A model generated the notes under the pieces. That model saw only the letters and a list, made by a program, of their open reading frames with translations. It did not search any database and had not been told where the DNA came from. Below are positions 61,048 to 64,000 of a stretch of DNA of 64,000 nucleotides, one piece after another (position 1 is the first letter of the stretch; every line of letters starts with the position of its first letter). A program made the translations under genes and the position numbers. The stretch comes from DATLGB01 sp037724045 (GTDB lineage: Bacteria; Actinomycetota; Thermoleophilia; Solirubrobacterales; Solirubrobacteraceae): contig JBBJOW010000017.1 in assembly GCA_037724045.1 (NCBI GenBank), positions 1 through 64,000 on the forward strand, read 5' to 3'.

Positions 61048-61232
61048 TGATCCGCCAGGTGCGTGGTGTCGTTGAAGCTGCGCAGCAACAGCGTGCCCTC
61101 GGGGTGCACGACGATCCGCGTGACGTTCGTGTTGTCGTTGCGGATGAAGGCGAAGGGCCGGCTGCCCGTCGCCTGCCGGCACAGCTCGGCGATCACGCCG
61201 CCGTGGACGAACCCGGCCACGCTGACTCCCAA
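61048..61232 (-). pseudogene. Partial, diverged copy of the histidine-phosphatase gene end
   Basis: GVSVAGFVHGGVIAELCRQA, TGSRPFAFIRNDNTNVTRIV and VHPEGTLLLRSFNDTTHLAD match the final 60 residues of the phosphatase at 58251-58913 with few changes. No start or active-site histidine of the first motif is present. It is a duplication remnant to the right of the PIN toxin. Confidence 0.85.
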
Positions 61233-61542
61233 AGAGTGTCGGCACCCGCGGCGAATCGTTTCATTTCAGGACTCCGAGCGGTGGCGAGGATGCGGACTCG
61301 ACAGTATCGGCAGGGGCCGACGCAAAAATGGAGCGTGGGCGTCCGTTTTGGATCGGCGAGCACTATGTGCTGCAGCTGATGGACCGCAGTCCACCGCTTA
61401 CTGCTCGGAACGTGCACACTTTGCGAGGGGGCCGTGGCAACTCGACCGCCTTGGCACCCAATCGCCGTTTAGAAGTCCCTCCGTCCGCAACGAGGTGTGC
61501 GTTGACGGCGGCGCGGCATCCGGACATTACGTTCGGCAGCGG
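61233..61542. other. 310-bp segment without a recognisable gene
   Basis: Slightly lower in GC than the surroundings, with short frames on both strands but no family-like pattern. It lies between the phosphatase remnant and the glycoside hydrolase stop; probably further debris. Confidence 0.5.
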
Positions 61543-62841
61543 TCAGGTTCTGCATGCGATCGAGCGCGTGCGTCCGCTCACTGCCTGAAAGATCCCAGTT
61601 CCTGCAACCGTAATCGAAGCGACACGGTCGCCGCCTGGCCGCACGAGGGCCACCCGTCGGCCTTTCGCAACGATGGTGACCGGTCTCGAGGACGGCGCCC
61701 GCAGCCAGACACGTGTGCCCGAGCCACGCCGCTCGCAGTCGAACGGGAAGGCAAACGCCCGCTTCGCCGGCTTGGCCTTGCCGTTTAGGAAGTAGACACC
61801 TGACTGGTTCGTCTCCGCAAAGGAGGGCTCGGGCTTCTGATCGCGCACGCGGAACCACAAAACCCGCGCGACCCCTTGCTTCCAGAGCTCGTGCATCGTC
61901 TGCGCAAGCCACCGCGCGTGGCGTTTGACCGGCACTCCGTTCGGGTCCGGCGGGCCTGAGTCCCACGAGACCTCCGTCACCCACGTCGGCTTGCGTTGGC
62001 GCGGTAGCGCCTTGCCGCTGCGGACAGCGCGGGCAACGATGTCGACGAGGCGGTGCACGTCCGGCACGGCGACGTCTTTCTTGCTGAAGGCGCTGGCGCG
62101 CGGGCCGCGGACGGAGTACGGGTGGTGCGAGAAGACGTCGAAGCGTGTCTTGCGCTTGAGCACCTGCTTCCAGAACGTGACGGGCGCGATCCGCAGCCCA
62201 CCCGGATCGATATCGCCGAAGGGTGCGGTCCCCGCTACCACCAGCTTCGCCCCGGCGGCATGAACGCCAGGGTATGAAGCGTTGAGCATCGCCCGGAACA
62301 GCGCCGGCGCCACCGGCCGGAACTTGCCGCTGCGGCGCTCCCATTGGGGCGTGAGGTACGTCGAGAGGTTCGGCTCGTTCCAGACCTGGATGTAGTCGAC
62401 CTGGCGCGCATACCGGCGGGCGAGGACCGTTGCGAAGGCGCCGACGTCCTGCGGATCCGGTCGGAACGTGGGCGCCTCGGCGCGCGGCGCCTTTCTGCGC
62501 TGCGCCCACCCAGGCAGCCCGGTGAAGGACAGCAGCACGTCGAGTCCACGCGCCCTTGCGTCGGCGATGCTCGCGTCCAGCGCGTCCCACGAATAGGCGC
62601 GATCGTCGGGATCGCGCGGACGGTCAGGACGGGTGACGGCGACCACGGACCAGTTGACCTGCAGTCGGATGGTGCTCGCATCCACTGCTCGCGCCTGGTC
62701 CATATACCTCCGTGCCGGCTTTGGGGCCTCGGCGAAGAGGGGATCGAAAAAGCCGGTCTCAAGCCCGCGCCCCTGCGCGCCGCTATCCAGCGCCAGCATC
62801 AGCACACCAGCGAGAATTAGGACCCAGGCGTTTTTGCGCAC
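61543..62841 (-). CDS. Secreted clan-A glycoside hydrolase (GH39/GH5-like)
   Basis: 432 residues. Signal segment WVLILAGVLMLALDSGAQG. The TIM-barrel pattern is clear: TIRLQVNWSVVAV, ADARARGLDVLLSFTGLPGWA, YARQVDYIQVWNEPNLSTYL with the acid/base Glu, FDVFSHHPYSVRGP and KPTWVTEVSWDSGPP with the nucleophile Glu. It would cleave an extracellular glycan. The last 90 residues are a beta module. A GTG at 62841 is chosen; one at 62859 is also possible. Confidence 0.82.
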   Translation of the reverse strand: MRKNAWVLILAGVLMLALDSGAQGRGLETGFFDPLFAEAPKPARRYMDQARAVDASTIRLQVNWSVVAVTRPDRPRDPDDRAYSWDALDASIADARARGLDVLLSFTGLPGWAQRRKAPRAEAPTFRPDPQDVGAFATVLARRYARQVDYIQVWNEPNLSTYLTPQWERRSGKFRPVAPALFRAMLNASYPGVHAAGAKLVVAGTAPFGDIDPGGLRIAPVTFWKQVLKRKTRFDVFSHHPYSVRGPRASAFSKKDVAVPDVHRLVDIVARAVRSGKALPRQRKPTWVTEVSWDSGPPDPNGVPVKRHARWLAQTMHELWKQGVARVLWFRVRDQKPEPSFAETNQSGVYFLNGKAKPAKRAFAFPFDCERRGSGTRVWLRAPSSRPVTIVAKGRRVALVRPGGDRVASITVAGTGIFQAVSGRTRSIACRT

Positions 62842-62916
62842 GGAAAATATTACGCGCACGGCAGCCGGTTCGTGACGCGTGTCGGGAGTTGGCGTCCTCG
62901 CGCGTATGAACCCCAG

Positions 62917-63312
62917 ATGGACCGGCAGCCGCATCGCATCGACGAGGACGCGCTCGACGCCCGCCTGCGCGACCATGGCTGCGCCCCCGACCCGCATTGG
63001 GTGCGCGCCACCGAGCAGCGACTGTTCGCTCCGCGCGAGAGCTGGCTGCAGCGCCTGCTGCCGTCTGCGCCCGTCGCGCGCTTCGGCGCCGCGCTGGCGG
63101 TCTCCCTGGCCGCGCTCCTCTCCGTCTTCTCGCTGGCCGGGTCTGGCCCCTCCGGTATGGGCGAGCGTCCCGCTCAAGCCGACGACAACTGCCGGTCCGT
63201 CACTGTCACGCGCATGACACGCGTTCCCGCAATCGTCCGCGATGCCGACGGGAAGCTCAGAGTCGTGTATGACCGCCAGCCGGTCGAGCGCCTCGAGCGC
63301 CGCTGCGGCTGA
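62917..63312 (+). CDS. Single-pass membrane protein, anti-sigma-like layout
   Basis: 131 residues. Cytoplasmic N-terminus of about 55 residues (DEDALDARLRDHGCAPDPHW), one membrane helix (FGAALAVSLAALLSVFSLAG), then a small outer part with two Cys (DDNCRSVTVTRMTR, ERRCG). This layout is that of anti-sigma factors or other small regulators. It converges with the ECF sigma gene with 6 bp between the stops. No zinc-binding H-x-x-x-C-x-x-C is visible. Confidence 0.6.
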   Translation: MDRQPHRIDEDALDARLRDHGCAPDPHWVRATEQRLFAPRESWLQRLLPSAPVARFGAALAVSLAALLSVFSLAGSGPSGMGERPAQADDNCRSVTVTRMTRVPAIVRDADGKLRVVYDRQPVERLERRCG

Positions 63313-63318
63313 GCCCGA

Positions 63319-63831
63319 TCAGCTCGGCGTCCGCTCGACCGTGTCGCGCAGCTTGCGCAGGGTGCGCGAGAGGATTTGATGCACGTTGGCCTCCTCGAGG
63401 TCCATGAGCCCGCCGATCTCCCGCGCCGACAGGTCCGCCCCGTAGCGCAGCGTGAGGATCTGCCGGTCGCGATCGGACAGTCCGGCCAGCCAGGACCGGA
63501 CCTCTTCGCGGTCGAGCAGCCCCTCAGTCGGATCCGCGGAGACGGCAAGTGTCTCGCCCACCAGCGGCTGATCATCAAGCGACACGGCCTGGCGGTGGTG
63601 CTGGCGGCGGAAATGGTCCGTGAGCAGGTTCCGCGCGATCGCGAGGATCCACGTGCGCTCGGACGCCTTCGCAGGGTCGTAGCGCTTCCAGCTTCGCACG
63701 ACCCGCTCGAAGGTCGACGCCGTCAGATCCTCCGCGTGCGCGCGCGAGACCGAGAATCCAAAGAACGCGAACACCGCCTCGACGTTGTCCCGGTAGACCT
63801 GCCGGAGACGAGCCTCGTCATCCGGCTTCAC
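63319..63831 (-). CDS. ECF-type RNA polymerase sigma factor
   Basis: 170 residues. Region 2 is VYRDNVEAVFAFFGFSVSRA, HAEDLTASTFERVVRSWKRY and RTWILAIARNLLTDHFRR; region 4 is LAGLSDRDRQILTLRYGADL and SAREIGGLMDLEEANVHQILSRTLRKL. It directs RNA polymerase to a specific promoter set. It follows the membrane-protein gene at 63845 by 13 bp, so they are co-transcribed. Confidence 0.93.
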   Translation of the reverse strand: MKPDDEARLRQVYRDNVEAVFAFFGFSVSRAHAEDLTASTFERVVRSWKRYDPAKASERTWILAIARNLLTDHFRRQHHRQAVSLDDQPLVGETLAVSADPTEGLLDREEVRSWLAGLSDRDRQILTLRYGADLSAREIGGLMDLEEANVHQILSRTLRKLRDTVERTPS

Positions 63832-63844
63832 AGGCTTGGCCCGC

Positions 63845-64000
63845 CTAGTCCTCCGTAGGAGAACGCCGGCGGAACGCCAGCCAGCCCCAGCCCATCATGG
63901 CGAGGGTCGCGAATATCAGCACGACTATCAGGCCGGCGCCGGACGTGGCCCCGGCGCCGACCGCCTGTGGCACTGCGCTGAGAGGATTGTTCGAAGGTGC
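63845..64000 (-). CDS. Membrane protein C-terminus (cut by the window edge)
   Basis: The last 51 codons: APSNNPLSAVPQAVGAGATS, then the membrane helix AGLIVVLIFATLAMMGWGWL, then AFRRRSPTED. A Pro/Ser/Ala linker, one helix and a basic end are typical for a protein anchored with its main part outside. Its N-terminal domain is beyond the window. It is upstream of the sigma factor, 13 bp away. Confidence 0.7.
   Translation of the reverse strand, partial: APSNNPLSAVPQAVGAGATSGAGLIVVLIFATLAMMGWGWLAFRRRSPTED

Overview
The window is high-GC DNA from an actinobacterium. GTG and TTG starts are common, and genes are often coupled by 1-4 nt overlaps. A mycobacterial-type integration host factor, MoxR/CoxE, MMPL and MlaE/YrbE genes fit Actinomycetota. 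The protein flavour suggests the class Thermoleophilia (Solirubrobacterales), which is an inference rather than a proof. No rRNA, tRNA or CRISPR array was seen.

Layout. 1-7734 is a housekeeping block (folP, a DEAD-box helicase, a ring-cleavage-type VOC protein, ftsH, hpt, tilS, a MerR-HTH/cyclase fusion). Its gene ends are marked by long inverted repeats, some of which share a GTTGAT arm. 8116-14605 holds an SCP2 protein, a histone-H1-like basic protein, a nucleoside phosphorylase, and a large secreted peptidoglycan hydrolase with two followers. 14999-25414 holds small regulatory and lipid-degradation units: FHA, ArsR/SRPBCC with a visible operator, sirtuin, a fused hydroxyacyl-CoA dehydrogenase/enoyl-CoA hydratase, STAS, PadR/SRPBCC, acyl-CoA dehydrogenase behind a TetR-type palindrome, a cation antiporter, a lipoprotein and a glucuronyl C5-epimerase-like exoprotein. 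25426-34554 holds an ArsA-like ATPase operon, an archaeal-type ATPase, an SDR enzyme, a MoxR/VWA pair and a beta-propeller protein.

34566-37163 is a TPP riboswitch followed by a three-gene ABC importer for a thiamine precursor. 37164-38627 holds MazEF and an AlkA-type glycosylase. 38946-41997 groups a fatty-acid-hydroxylase-type membrane enzyme, a GNAT-like acyltransferase and, divergently, a serine-palmitoyltransferase-like PLP enzyme. This set could make a sphingolipid (ceramide-like) lipid and is the most interesting metabolic locus. 42241-50897 carries mIHF, a VOC protein, membrane proteins, an MMPL transporter and an MlaF-MlaE-MlaE lipid ABC transporter.

51063-61232 is the accessory hot spot. 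Two convergent glycosyltransferase genes are separated by a 4,043-bp insert flanked by a 106-bp direct repeat (105/106 identical), so both genes keep their 3' ends. The insert is a patchwork: a broken HEPN gene, an IS1380 transposase fragment, an intact HipBA pair with its own operator-like repeat, a chimeric DUF429/AbiEi-like gene and a truncated AbiEii-like toxin. Just downstream is a second scarred region with diverged partial copies of the neighbouring glycosyltransferase and phosphoglycerate-mutase genes, between which sit an orphan antitoxin, a PAP2 phosphatase and a Phd/PIN pair. The window ends with a secreted glycoside hydrolase and an ECF sigma factor unit.
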